Assembly (NCBI GenBank): GCA_036521415.1
Contig: DATDHU010000066.1
Location: 10,928 to 74,927, forward strand
DNA from: DASXMT01 sp036521415
GTDB lineage: Bacteria > Actinomycetota > Acidimicrobiia > Acidimicrobiales > RAAP-2
Length of the DNA: 64,000 bases
Direction: 5' to 3'
Positions 1-8,316 of this stretch are shown one piece after another. The first letter of the stretch is position 1. Each line of letters opens with the position of its first letter. The notes under the pieces were generated by a model. The model did not search any database. It was not told the DNA's origin and was given only the letters and a program-made list of their open reading frames with translations. Both the position numbers and the translations under genes were made by a program.

Positions 1-365
1 TGGGCGGCCCGGGCAGCGATCGGGTCGACGACCTCTTCGAACAACGGCGGCGACGCCGGCTCGACGGCGCCCGGACCCGGCTGGCCGGCCTCACGCTCGG
101 TGAGCAGGTCGACGAGCTGGCCCGGATCCTGGACGAGGACGGATACCTGGCCGATGTCGAGCCGTGGGAGGAGGGATGGAGGATCGTGGAGCACAACTGC
201 GCCATCCTCTCGGTGGCGACCGGATTCCGGCAGGCGTGCCGGAGCGAGATCGAATTCATCCGGGACGCGCTCCCTGACGCCCAGGTGACACGCGTCTCGC
301 ACATCCTCGAGGGCGCCCACGTCTGCGCCTACGAGATCCGGACCCGCGGGCCGGGCGAAAATTGA
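1..365 (+). CDS. SufR-like transcriptional regulator, C-terminal part
   Basis: The window opens inside this gene; 120 codons remain, read from base 3 to the TGA at 363-365. The remaining part has a charged helix (DELARILDEDGY) followed by a cysteine-bearing module with Cys in HNCAILSVA, QACRSEIEF and AHVCAYEI. That spacing is typical of the C-terminal iron-sulfur sensing half of SufR/DeoR-type winged-helix repressors, which control Fe-S cluster assembly genes. The N-terminal helix-turn-helix lies outside the window, so the family is inferred from the cysteine module only. No suf genes follow on this side; they could lie upstream. Confidence 0.65.
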   Translation, partial: GGPGSDRVDDLFEQRRRRRLDGARTRLAGLTLGEQVDELARILDEDGYLADVEPWEEGWRIVEHNCAILSVATGFRQACRSEIEFIRDALPDAQVTRVSHILEGAHVCAYEIRTRGPGEN

Positions 366-424
366 CGAAGGAAGAGGGCGGGAGACATGGTTACGAACTG
401 TGTCCGCAGTAGCAGCAAGCTTCC

Positions 425-1525
425 TTGTCTGTCGACCCCGAACCTCCTGACGGCGCCCCGTCCACGGGCGATCAGGAGCTCGAGGAGCCGCGCCCCCTCT
501 CCTGGAAGGCGGTGGCCAGGCGGGCCGTCGTCATCGCCATTGCCGGGCTGGCCCTCTACCTGGTGGCACCGAAGCTGATCGGGGTCTTTGCCTCCTTTCC
601 CCAACTCGCCTCGCTGGACCTAATCTGGCTTGCCGCCAGCCTGGTTGCCCAGGCGGCTCACTTCGCCTGCACCTTCGCCCTCCAGCGGATCGCCCTACGG
701 ACCAAAGCCTGGTTCCCGGTGGTAACCGCCCAGCTGGCCGGGAACTCCATCAGCCTGATCATGCCCGGCGGGGCCGCGGCAGGGGCAGCCGTGCAATTCC
801 GAATGCTGGCCACGAGCGGCATGGCCGCCGGCGAGGCGGTCGGCGGCCTCACCGCCTTCTCGCTCCTCGGGGTGGCCGGGCTCCTGGCCCTCCCGGTGTT
901 CGCACTCCCGGCCATCCTCTTGGGCACCCCGATCAACCGGAGCCTGTTCGATGCGGCCCTCGTGGGCATGGTCGGCTTCGTCCTGTTCGCCGGCTTCAGT
1001 GCCACCATCCTGGTCACCGACCGTCCGCTCGAGGCAGTTGGGCTTGCGATCCAGTGGACGCGCAACCGTCTGATGCGTCACCGGCCGCCGATGACCGATC
1101 TCGAGAGCCAACTGGTGAAGCAGCGCGATCTGATCCGCGGCGTCCTGGGCGAGCAGTGGTGGCAGGCCGTGTTGCTATCCGCCGGCCGGCTTGCCTTCGA
1201 CTTCCTCAGCCTGCTCTGCGCACTGCGGGCCGTGGGCAGTCGCCCGAGCCCGTCCCTGGTCCTCATCGCCTACGCCGTGACCGGGGTCATCGGTCTGATC
1301 CCGATCACCCCGGGTGGGCTGGGTATCGTCGAGGCCAGCCTCAGTGGGTTCCTGGTCCTGGCCGGCGTGGACTCGGGGGCGGCCGTGCTGGCCACGCTCA
1401 CCTATCGGCTGGCCTCGTACTGGCTGCCCTTGTTGGCCGGGCCCGTCGCCTACGCCGTCTTCAAGCGGCGCTACCGAAACGGGCCGCGCCAATCGCCGGA
1501 CAAGACCGCCCCGTCACCGGCCTGA
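425..1525 (+). CDS. Lysylphosphatidylglycerol synthase/flippase-like integral membrane protein (UPF0104 type)
   Basis: The product has 366 residues, a hydrophilic acidic N-terminus and about eight hydrophobic segments. It carries the family's GLIPITPGGLGIVEAS stretch near residues 290-305, characteristic of the AglD/YbhN/LPG-flippase membrane domain. Members move or help transfer lipid-linked groups at the cytoplasmic membrane; the substrate cannot be told. A TAG at 410-412 closes the frame just upstream, so the TTG at 425 is the first possible start; it has no clear ribosome site, and the GTG at 512 is an alternative. It stands alone after the SufR-like gene. Confidence 0.75.
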   Translation: MSVDPEPPDGAPSTGDQELEEPRPLSWKAVARRAVVIAIAGLALYLVAPKLIGVFASFPQLASLDLIWLAASLVAQAAHFACTFALQRIALRTKAWFPVVTAQLAGNSISLIMPGGAAAGAAVQFRMLATSGMAAGEAVGGLTAFSLLGVAGLLALPVFALPAILLGTPINRSLFDAALVGMVGFVLFAGFSATILVTDRPLEAVGLAIQWTRNRLMRHRPPMTDLESQLVKQRDLIRGVLGEQWWQAVLLSAGRLAFDFLSLLCALRAVGSRPSPSLVLIAYAVTGVIGLIPITPGGLGIVEASLSGFLVLAGVDSGAAVLATLTYRLASYWLPLLAGPVAYAVFKRRYRNGPRQSPDKTAPSPA

Positions 1526-1678
1526 CGGCACCGGGCCATCGGCATCGGGAGTCGTCCGACCCCGGCTCACCCGCTGGGCTTCAACCTCACCTGTGGCCAC
1601 CGGGGCATCTCCCAGCTCAATGTCGAATGAGCCAAGCACGTTAGTCCGAGGGGGTCGGACGGAGGCCGAGGAGCGGGG

Positions 1679-2791
1679 CTACCAGTAGACGCCGTCGAGC
1701 ATCCGGCGCAGGTGGGCGTGGTGAGCGATGGCGTGGTCGGGATCCTCGGGCATCTCCGCCTCGCCGAAGCGGATCGACCGCCGGGTGATCCGGAACATCA
1801 CGATGCCGTGGCGGAGAGCGGCATAGGCGGTGTAGAAGTCGAGATCCCGGGGTTCGTAGCCGGTGAGTGCCTGGTAGGTGTCGGCCACGTCCTCCCGGCG
1901 CAGGACGTCGGGGAGACCGGGCATGCCCAGGTCCTCGACCATGTCCTGGAAGAAGCGGTGGATATAGATCATCCAGCCCAGGTCGATCTCGCGGGGACCG
2001 ATTGACGCCATCTCCCAGTCGAGCACGGCGACGGGCGTGAAATCCCGGAACATCATGTTCCCGACGCGTGCGTCGCCCCAACTGAGGACACCGTCATCCT
2101 CGTTCTCGGGCCAGTGGTCCTCGAGCCACTCGAAACCCCGCTCGATCAGGGGCGACCGGACGCCGTCGGACGCCACCCAGTCGTAGTAGATGCGTTGGCC
2201 CCGCGCGTGGGCGCGCAAGTGGCTCTCGCCGTCCGCATTCTCGGCCAGGAAGCCGGCCGGCCCGTCCACGGTGAGCTGGTGGAGCGCAGCCACCACCTCC
2301 ACCGCATGGCGTTGGAGCCGTAGGCGGTCGGCCGGATCGGCGTCGAAGAACCAGTTTTCGCCGAAGGTGTACGGCATCACGTCGGGCGGGACGATGCCCT
2401 CGATCCGCTCCATCACGAAGAAGGGCGCGCCGATCGCCTCGGTACCTGTTTCCAGCCAGAGCACCTTGGGGACGGGCACGTCGGTGTGCTCGGCCACCAA
2501 CTGCATGGCCTTGAACTGGCGCTCCATGTCGTAGACGCGAAACACCGGATCGGCGCCGGGATCGGGGGCGATGCGGGCCACGAGCCGTCTGGGCTCGGGC
2601 TCTCCGGGCACAGCCAGGTCGAAGAGCACCGTCTCCGATGACATCCCGTTCGAGGCCGGGACCACGAGCTCGGACACGATGGCGCCGGGTGCCTTGCTCG
2701 CCACCCAGTCCTCGAGCTGGGACCGCAGGAGGTCGTAGTCCCGCGTCGACGTCGTCGGTCGTTCGCCGGTCGGCTCGTGGCTGATGGTCAT
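1679..2791 (-). CDS. Phosphotransferase family protein (APH/ACAD10-like)
   Basis: The 370-residue protein has an aminoglycoside-phosphotransferase/choline-kinase fold. LSWGDARVGNMMF (catalytic Asp at 240, Asn at 245) is the Brenner loop and VAVLDWEMASIG (Asp 258) is the Mg-binding DFG-equivalent. In actinobacteria such proteins often sit with acyl-CoA or lipid catabolism genes and are thought to phosphorylate hydroxy-acyl substrates rather than antibiotics; this is inference. The ATG at 2791 has a GAGGTG ribosome site 8 bases upstream. It lies 12 bases after the AttH/CrtC-like gene and is probably co-transcribed with it. Confidence 0.88.
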   Translation of the reverse strand: MTISHEPTGERPTTSTRDYDLLRSQLEDWVASKAPGAIVSELVVPASNGMSSETVLFDLAVPGEPEPRRLVARIAPDPGADPVFRVYDMERQFKAMQLVAEHTDVPVPKVLWLETGTEAIGAPFFVMERIEGIVPPDVMPYTFGENWFFDADPADRLRLQRHAVEVVAALHQLTVDGPAGFLAENADGESHLRAHARGQRIYYDWVASDGVRSPLIERGFEWLEDHWPENEDDGVLSWGDARVGNMMFRDFTPVAVLDWEMASIGPREIDLGWMIYIHRFFQDMVEDLGMPGLPDVLRREDVADTYQALTGYEPRDLDFYTAYAALRHGIVMFRITRRSIRFGEAEMPEDPDHAIAHHAHLRRMLDGVYW

Positions 2792-2803
2792 GGATACAGC
2801 ACC

Positions 2804-3763
2804 TCAGTGTCTGTCGTGGTTCTGATGATGGCGGCGGGCACGGCGGATACCGTAGGCGCTCCAGTTGTCATGATCCTCGCCGTAGGCCGAGATCCCGTCG
2901 AAGGACCACTCGGTCAGGCAATTCACGGTATAGAGGTTGGGGTTCAAGAAGAGCCCGAACCCGTTGAGGCACCGGCCCTCGGCGTGGAGCCGGCGACCTC
3001 GCTCGTCGGTCAGGTCGATGATGACGGCGCGTGGGTGTCCGTTCCGGTCGTCCCGGTCGGTGACCTGACGGGTGCCCGACGCCACCTTGGCCCACTCCCC
3101 GTCGCGCAGCAGGTAGCCGTGGATGGCCATGCTGCCCGCCCCGAAGTCCATGGTGATGGCGTGGAAGGCGTCCGAGCCCGACGCAGTTGCGTAGCTGTAG
3201 CCGCCGCATTGGGCCGGCGATCCGTGGATACCCCGTCCGAACTGGGAACGGACCCCCCAGGACCGGTCCCGGAAGCCGAATGCGTCAACGGGGATCTCCT
3301 CGCCGGCCAGCGTGATGGTGCCGGTGTAGCGGCCGGGTTGGTCGAGGTGGGATTCCCCGAGGTAGTTCGGGCGGGCAATGGCGGAGAAGGTCAGACGGAC
3401 GCTGATCTCCGACGCATCGTCGCCGTCAGCGTCGGGGTCGTCGTAGGCGATCTCGTAGCGCTGCAGTGGCTCCAGGCAGCGGTAGGCAATGCCGTTGGGC
3501 AGGGCGATGTGCGAGAGCGGCTGGTCGGGCAGGGGCATATGCCAGAACTGGCGGGCGTGGAGGGCGTCGGTCGGGCTGTGGGCGGTGTCATCCCAAAAGA
3601 AGGCCCCGCCGGCGACGACCTTCTGGTTGGGACGGAAGAACGGATAGAGCTGCCCCGACAGCCGGCGTTCGGGAACGGTGAACGTGAACCAGCAGGTCTC
3701 CGTCCAGTAGGGGTCATCACTGGTCGGCGGGTGGAACTCGTCGTCATGATGGTGCTCGTCCAC
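2804..3763 (-). CDS. AttH/CrtC-like lipocalin-fold protein (DUF7064/7065 type)
   Basis: This 319-residue soluble protein is rich in beta-strand-like segments and contains DAFGFRDRSWGVRS, the signature seen in the AttH/CrtC (hydroxyneurosporene-dehydrogenase-like) double-lipocalin group. Members hold hydrophobic ligands, but the activity of this branch is not known. It has no signal peptide. The proposed GTG start at 3763 gives a His/Asp-rich beginning (DEHHHDDEF); a later start is possible. It is the first gene of a two-gene unit with the phosphotransferase, a pairing I recall from other actinobacteria, which suggests a shared lipid-related substrate. Confidence 0.75.
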   Translation of the reverse strand: MDEHHHDDEFHPPTSDDPYWTETCWFTFTVPERRLSGQLYPFFRPNQKVVAGGAFFWDDTAHSPTDALHARQFWHMPLPDQPLSHIALPNGIAYRCLEPLQRYEIAYDDPDADGDDASEISVRLTFSAIARPNYLGESHLDQPGRYTGTITLAGEEIPVDAFGFRDRSWGVRSQFGRGIHGSPAQCGGYSYATASGSDAFHAITMDFGAGSMAIHGYLLRDGEWAKVASGTRQVTDRDDRNGHPRAVIIDLTDERGRRLHAEGRCLNGFGLFLNPNLYTVNCLTEWSFDGISAYGEDHDNWSAYGIRRARRHHQNHDRH

Positions 3764-3889
3764 CCTCCACCCCCCTGCGACGACGGCATGCCTCTGTGGC
3801 TCGCACCGAAGGTAGCTGACCGGAGGCGGTCATGCATCACCGGCCCCCGTCGAGGCTGGCCGAGGCGAGCCCCTGCGGGGGCGCCGGTG

Positions 3890-5239
3890 TTACCCGCTGA
3901 CCGTCTCGGGGACGGCAGCCGGGGCCGGCGCGGGTGGCACGGGGCCCGAACCCCATGGCGCCGGCGAGAAATGAGCCGAGCCCACATAGGCCACGGTGAC
4001 GGCCACGATGACCAGTGGTATGGCGGCGCCACCCGACGATTCGGTCAACAGGCTGGCCAGCAGCACCGAGGTCAGGGGCAGCTTGAGCATCACCACGCAC
4101 ATCGCCCCGATGCCCATGGCCACGGCCGGGACCAGCGGGAGCCCGGGGAGATGGGAGAGGGCCATGCCCCCCACGGCCCCGAGGAAGAGCGCCGGGAAGA
4201 CAGGACCACCGCGGAAGCTGCTCAACGAGATGCCGTAGGCGACGCCCTTGCACGCCACGAGGAGCGCCAGCGCGCCGATCGACCACCCGGCGGTGTGTTC
4301 GACGACCGCGCCGAGGGCGGTCTGACCGGAAAAGAGCACGGTGGTGGATCCCTTCCCGGTACCGGCCTCGAAGAGGATGGCCGCTCCGGCAACGGCCAGG
4401 CCGGCGACCGGCGTCAGGAAGACGGGCTTCGGGGCGATGTGGGAACGGAGATAGAGGGCGAGCCAGCGAATGACCCCGCCGAAGACCACGGCGGCCAGCC
4501 CGATCACCAGGGCCCAGCCGAATTCAGCGATGTCGGGCGTGGCGAAGTGGGGCAGGTGCGGTATGGCCAAGGAGAACGTGCCGAATCCGGTCCAGCTGTT
4601 CAACCCGACGAACACGAGGTAGCCGATCCCCGCCGACAACAGCCCGGGAACGAGAACCAGGCTCAGGACCGGGCCGCCCAGTCCGGACGCTTCCATGAGG
4701 AGGAACGCACCGAGCAGGGGGGAGCCAAAGAGCGTGCTGATAGCGGCGAAGCTCCCGGCTCCGGCCAGGACGGTGGACACCATGGGGGGGGCATCCCGCT
4801 TGGCCAGCCGGACGGCGCAGACCCCGAGCCCTCCACCGATGGCGATGAGGGGCGCCTCGGGCCCGAGGACCGCACCCAGGATCAGGGTGGCCAGGGCGGC
4901 AAGGGTGATTCCCGGCAGCTCTGCGGCCGAGGGCGCGCCGGACCCGACCTGGAGCCCGTCAGCGGGCGAGTGGCCGCCGGTACCAGGCAGGTACTTGATG
5001 GCCAGCGCCACGACCAACCCGCTGACGGCGAGGAGGGGCACCGGCCACCAGATCGGCACGCCATGAAAGCCGAGCGCCTGTGGGAGGTGGGCGTACAGCT
5101 GGTGCTGGGTGTAGGCGACCAATTCCAAGAAGAAGTAGGCGAGTGCAGAGATGGGCACGCCGATGGCGGCGGCGAGGACCAGTACCTTGAGATAGGAGCG
5201 ACTCTTCAGCAACTCGAGGGGATTCGGCAGGTCGGCCAT
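3890..5239 (-). CDS. CLC-type chloride channel/transporter
   Basis: A polytopic protein of 449 residues from the ATG at 5239 (452 from GTG 5248). The three CLC anion-pathway signatures are present in altered form: GTGGHSP (usually GSGIP), GPEAPLI (usually GREGP, with the gating glutamate kept) and GGPVFPALFLGA (GGxFxP). It should move chloride or a related anion across the membrane, as exchanger or channel. It ends in a Pro/Ala-rich tail. It lies downstream of the Mce-associated gene in the same direction, but 137 bases away, so it may have its own promoter. Confidence 0.92.
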   Translation of the reverse strand: MADLPNPLELLKSRSYLKVLVLAAAIGVPISALAYFFLELVAYTQHQLYAHLPQALGFHGVPIWWPVPLLAVSGLVVALAIKYLPGTGGHSPADGLQVGSGAPSAAELPGITLAALATLILGAVLGPEAPLIAIGGGLGVCAVRLAKRDAPPMVSTVLAGAGSFAAISTLFGSPLLGAFLLMEASGLGGPVLSLVLVPGLLSAGIGYLVFVGLNSWTGFGTFSLAIPHLPHFATPDIAEFGWALVIGLAAVVFGGVIRWLALYLRSHIAPKPVFLTPVAGLAVAGAAILFEAGTGKGSTTVLFSGQTALGAVVEHTAGWSIGALALLVACKGVAYGISLSSFRGGPVFPALFLGAVGGMALSHLPGLPLVPAVAMGIGAMCVVMLKLPLTSVLLASLLTESSGGAAIPLVIVAVTVAYVGSAHFSPAPWGSGPVPPAPAPAAVPETVSG

Positions 5240-5385
5240 GGACCGCACATTGGATCACGCCGGACACCGAACGGTCCATCCATCGGGGGTCGAGGATGAG
5301 CCCCACGGCTCGGGTTTCGTCTACACGGCGCCGTCGAGCGAGACGGGCAAGCCGGTCGGTGATCCCAGCTCGACCGGCAACAGGG

Positions 5386-6060
5386 TCAGGTGGGTGAGGC
5401 ACCCTCGAGCACGGTGACGTTGGAGACCTTCCAACCGGATGCCTGCTGGGTCAGGTTCACCACGACCCGCAGGACGTCCGACTGGGGCGTCTTGCTCGTG
5501 TCGTTGGCGTAGACCTGGTCGATGACCGAGTACACCGAGGCCTGCCCGCCACCGTAGGACTCGACGTAGATGTCGCGGATCTGACCGCGCGACGTGGCCA
5601 AGGCCGCCTCGAGCTTCTGTCGGATGTTCGACCCGAAGAACTTGTCGGCCTGGCTCGAGAAGTCTCCCGTGGCCATGCTTGTGATCTGGGAGAAGTCAGC
5701 GTCGATGGACTTGGCGTCGAAGTTGGTGAGGGCGGTGAGAAAAGTGGTGGCCGTCGACTTGGCCTGAGCCTCCCCCGCTTGTTGGGCATTGCCGTTGGAC
5801 CACGCCATGCCGAAGCCGACCGTTCCCGCCACCCCGGCCAGGGCGATCAGGCACACGACGATGAAGACCGAGCGGCGGCCGATGAAGCGGGTGCGTACGC
5901 GGCCGTCGCCGTTGTTCGACCGTCCAGACCTCTCGCCCACTCCTTCCGTTGGATGACTGGCATCGGCCCGATCGGCGGCCCCCGTGTTCGGCTCGTCCCC
6001 TGGTTTCACCGAACGCTTCCGTGTCGCCGTCGACACCGTGCCCACGATTCCCCTCCTCAT
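5386..6060 (-). CDS. Mce-associated membrane protein
   Basis: The protein has a charged cytoplasmic N-terminus of about 60 residues, one transmembrane segment (VFIVVCLIALAGVAGTVGFG) and a NTF2-like extracytoplasmic domain ending in GWKVSNVTVLEG. This is the architecture of the Mam proteins encoded after mce genes, which are thought to stabilise or assemble the Mce complex. The ATG at 6060 is used; GTG 6069 is in frame and neither has a clear ribosome site. It follows mceF by about 130 bases, so it is the only member of the cluster not translationally coupled to its neighbour. Confidence 0.85.
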   Translation of the reverse strand: MRRGIVGTVSTATRKRSVKPGDEPNTGAADRADASHPTEGVGERSGRSNNGDGRVRTRFIGRRSVFIVVCLIALAGVAGTVGFGMAWSNGNAQQAGEAQAKSTATTFLTALTNFDAKSIDADFSQITSMATGDFSSQADKFFGSNIRQKLEAALATSRGQIRDIYVESYGGGQASVYSVIDQVYANDTSKTPQSDVLRVVVNLTQQASGWKVSNVTVLEGASPT

Positions 6061-6190
6061 TGTGGCCACGTCTGGCCGTGGCCCATCTGGCTCGTCCTGA
6101 CTCTGCGCTGTCCCACGTCGTTACCAGTGACAACGGCTGAGAAGGCGCCGCCTTACGGGCCCTCCGGGCCACCGGGGCGATGGTCGGCGC

Positions 6191-7300
6191 TCATTTCCCG
6201 GCCTGGGTCGCCGCCGGGACACCGGAGCCCAGCTGGTTGGCGCACGCCTGACCGGGCAAGGTGGCGGGGAGGCCTTGCGGCGTCGGGTAGGTGTCGGCAG
6301 ACGGCGACTGGGGCGGCAGCAGCAGGCGGGTGCGCAAGAAGAGCTGGCTGGGGTTGTCCTGTTCCCCTGAGCGGAGGGCCTTGGCCGTCCCTGGCTGCAC
6401 CACGTTGTCCACCGCGCCGAAGAAGTACCGGTTGTCCAACAGGGCGTTGGACAGCGGCGTCAGGTTGGCCGGCTGAGCCAGGTTGGACGACACGTTCGAG
6501 AGGTCGGTGATGAGGCAGCCCAGGTTGGCCGCCTGCGAGGAGACCAGGTTGTCCAGCAGGTTCGAGGCGCCTGTCCCCTGCTTCAGCAGTTGGTCGATGG
6601 CGAAACGCTGGGTGGCCAGCACCTGCACCAGGGTCTGGGTGTTGTCGAGAGCGTCCTGCAGTTGGGGCCCGACTGCGGTCACCGCGTCGAGCACCGGGGG
6701 TGCGTTGGCCAGCAACTGCCGGAATTGCTGTTGGAAGGCCAGGAACTCCTGCGAGAACACGGTGCTGGCCGAGATGATCTGGCGGAGGTCCCCGGACCTT
6801 CCCTTCAGCGCGGTGGCCAGGTCGCCCAGGAGCGCGTTGAGCCGCCCGGCGGGAATGGCCCGCAACAGCGTGGTCGCCGAGCCGACCACCTTCCCGACAT
6901 CGGCGGGGATCCCTCCCGGGGCCACCGGTATCACGGCCCCCGATGTCAGCGGCTTGGCCGTCCCCCCGTGCTGGGGGGTCAGCTCGACGACCTGCTCGCC
7001 CAGGTCGTTGGCGGCATCGATGGTGGCCCGTACGTCACCGGGCACGGTGACGCCATGGTTGATGGCCATCTCGACCTGGGCACCAACGGCGGTCAGCCTG
7101 ACCCCAGTCACCGAGCCCACGTCCACCCCGTTGAGCTGGACGCTGAAGTTGTTGTACAGCCCCGAGGCGTTGGGGAACACGGCCGACACCTGGGTGGGCG
7201 GTTGCAGCGGATTTCCGATGAGCTTCCCGTAGCCGTACACGATCAGGGCACTGCTCACGGCAAAGAAGACGATCAGGTTGATGATCAGGCGTCGGCTCAT
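6191..7300 (-). CDS. mceF: MCE family protein, sixth in operon (MceF position)
   Basis: One N-terminal transmembrane segment (LIINLIVFFAVSSALIVYGYG) precedes an MlaD/MCE domain (SVQLNGVDVGSVTGVRL) and a long helical region that ends in a Pro-rich tail. MCE subunits form the periplasm-spanning tunnel that carries lipids to the YrbE permease. The start is set at ATG 7300 because it overlaps the mceE stop as ATGA, like the other mce junctions; ATG 7315 would add five residues. The length is 369 residues. Confidence 0.93.
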   Translation of the reverse strand: MSRRLIINLIVFFAVSSALIVYGYGKLIGNPLQPPTQVSAVFPNASGLYNNFSVQLNGVDVGSVTGVRLTAVGAQVEMAINHGVTVPGDVRATIDAANDLGEQVVELTPQHGGTAKPLTSGAVIPVAPGGIPADVGKVVGSATTLLRAIPAGRLNALLGDLATALKGRSGDLRQIISASTVFSQEFLAFQQQFRQLLANAPPVLDAVTAVGPQLQDALDNTQTLVQVLATQRFAIDQLLKQGTGASNLLDNLVSSQAANLGCLITDLSNVSSNLAQPANLTPLSNALLDNRYFFGAVDNVVQPGTAKALRSGEQDNPSQLFLRTRLLLPPQSPSADTYPTPQGLPATLPGQACANQLGSGVPAATQAGK

Positions 7301-8316
7301 CCGGCGCTCCCACACGTTGCCGCCGCCGAGCTCGGGTCTGCGCCCCCGCCGGGGATGCCGCAGACGATCAGATTGTCGAGGACCTGCACGAAGTTGTTGA
7401 CGACGTCCTTGGGCAGCGACGTGTTGTGCAGCGGCAGCTCGTGGAGGATCCCGAGCAGGTCCTGTTGGTGCGAGCCGAGCTGACCGGCCACCGCACCCAG
7501 CGCCGTCAGCTGGTCGTCGATCTCGGGCATATAGGATTCGAGCAGGCTGCGGCCCTGGGTCGACACGCCATTCAGCGCCTGCAGGAGATCGGTGAAGCGC
7601 CCTGACTGTTGAGCCAGGATGGACACCGTCTGGGCCAGATTGGTGACGGCCTGTGCGTCGGCACCGGACGACGGAGCCAGCGTCGATCCCAGTTGGTCCA
7701 GGCTGTTCACCACCGTCTGGATGTCCGAGGTGTGGCCGGCGTAGCCGGTGGTAACGGCCGACAGGGAGTTCAAGAACTGGCGAAGCGAGGCCGCTTCTCC
7801 GTCGAACCCCTGACCCCCGGCGGCGATGATCTGTGCGAGGTCGTTGGTCGACACCGAGCCGAAGACCTGGGCGCCGGCCGACACGAACTGCTCGACCGTG
7901 GGAATGACAGCCGTGTGGGTGATGATGCCTCCGTCGGCCAGCAGCGGGTCGGCGCCGCGGCCGACCCCCGCCCGGGGGATCTGGAGTTGGACGAAGTGCT
8001 CACCCAAGATGGTCGTCTGGTCGATGGCCGCAGTGGCGTCAGCCGGAACCCTGGCGCTCTTGTCAAAGGTCATGGTGACCTTGGCTCGGGAGCCGGCCAA
8101 CGAGATGGCGGTCACCCGCCCGACGGGGACGTCGGCCATCTGCACCTGGGCCCCGACGACCAGGTCCTCGGCGTCAGAGAAGTAGGCCGTGGCCGTCATG
8201 CTGGTCGAGCTGCCTCCCACCAGGCAGCCTGCACTGAGGGCGACCAGGGCCAGGACCATGCAGACCGCGCCAGCGCGTCGGAGCACCGTGGTCTTCGGTC
8301 GGGTTGCCGCGGTCAC
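7297..8316 (-). CDS. mceE: MCE family lipoprotein (MceE/LprK position)
   Basis: From the GTG at 8316, which overlaps the mceD stop as GTGA, the product is 339 residues. The N-terminus is a lipoprotein signal: AGAVCMVLALVALSAGC with lipobox LSAGC, so it should be lipid-anchored at the outer face of the membrane. The MCE domain follows (VVGAQVQMADVPVGRVTAIS), then helices. A lipoprotein at the fifth mce position is the normal arrangement in mycobacterial mce operons. The open frame runs 71 codons further upstream, but that part overlaps mceD and lacks a start fitting the signal. Confidence 0.94.
   Translation of the reverse strand: MTAATRPKTTVLRRAGAVCMVLALVALSAGCLVGGSSTSMTATAYFSDAEDLVVGAQVQMADVPVGRVTAISLAGSRAKVTMTFDKSARVPADATAAIDQTTILGEHFVQLQIPRAGVGRGADPLLADGGIITHTAVIPTVEQFVSAGAQVFGSVSTNDLAQIIAAGGQGFDGEAASLRQFLNSLSAVTTGYAGHTSDIQTVVNSLDQLGSTLAPSSGADAQAVTNLAQTVSILAQQSGRFTDLLQALNGVSTQGRSLLESYMPEIDDQLTALGAVAGQLGSHQQDLLGILHELPLHNTSLPKDVVNNFVQVLDNLIVCGIPGGGADPSSAAATCGSAG

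Noticed and set aside
2777..5299. Open frame of 840 codons on the plus strand
   Set aside because: It lies antisense to the phosphotransferase-unit lipocalin-like gene and the CLC gene, is rich in Gly/Asp/Glu/Arg/Gln from reverse reading of GC-rich codons, and has no domain or ribosome site.
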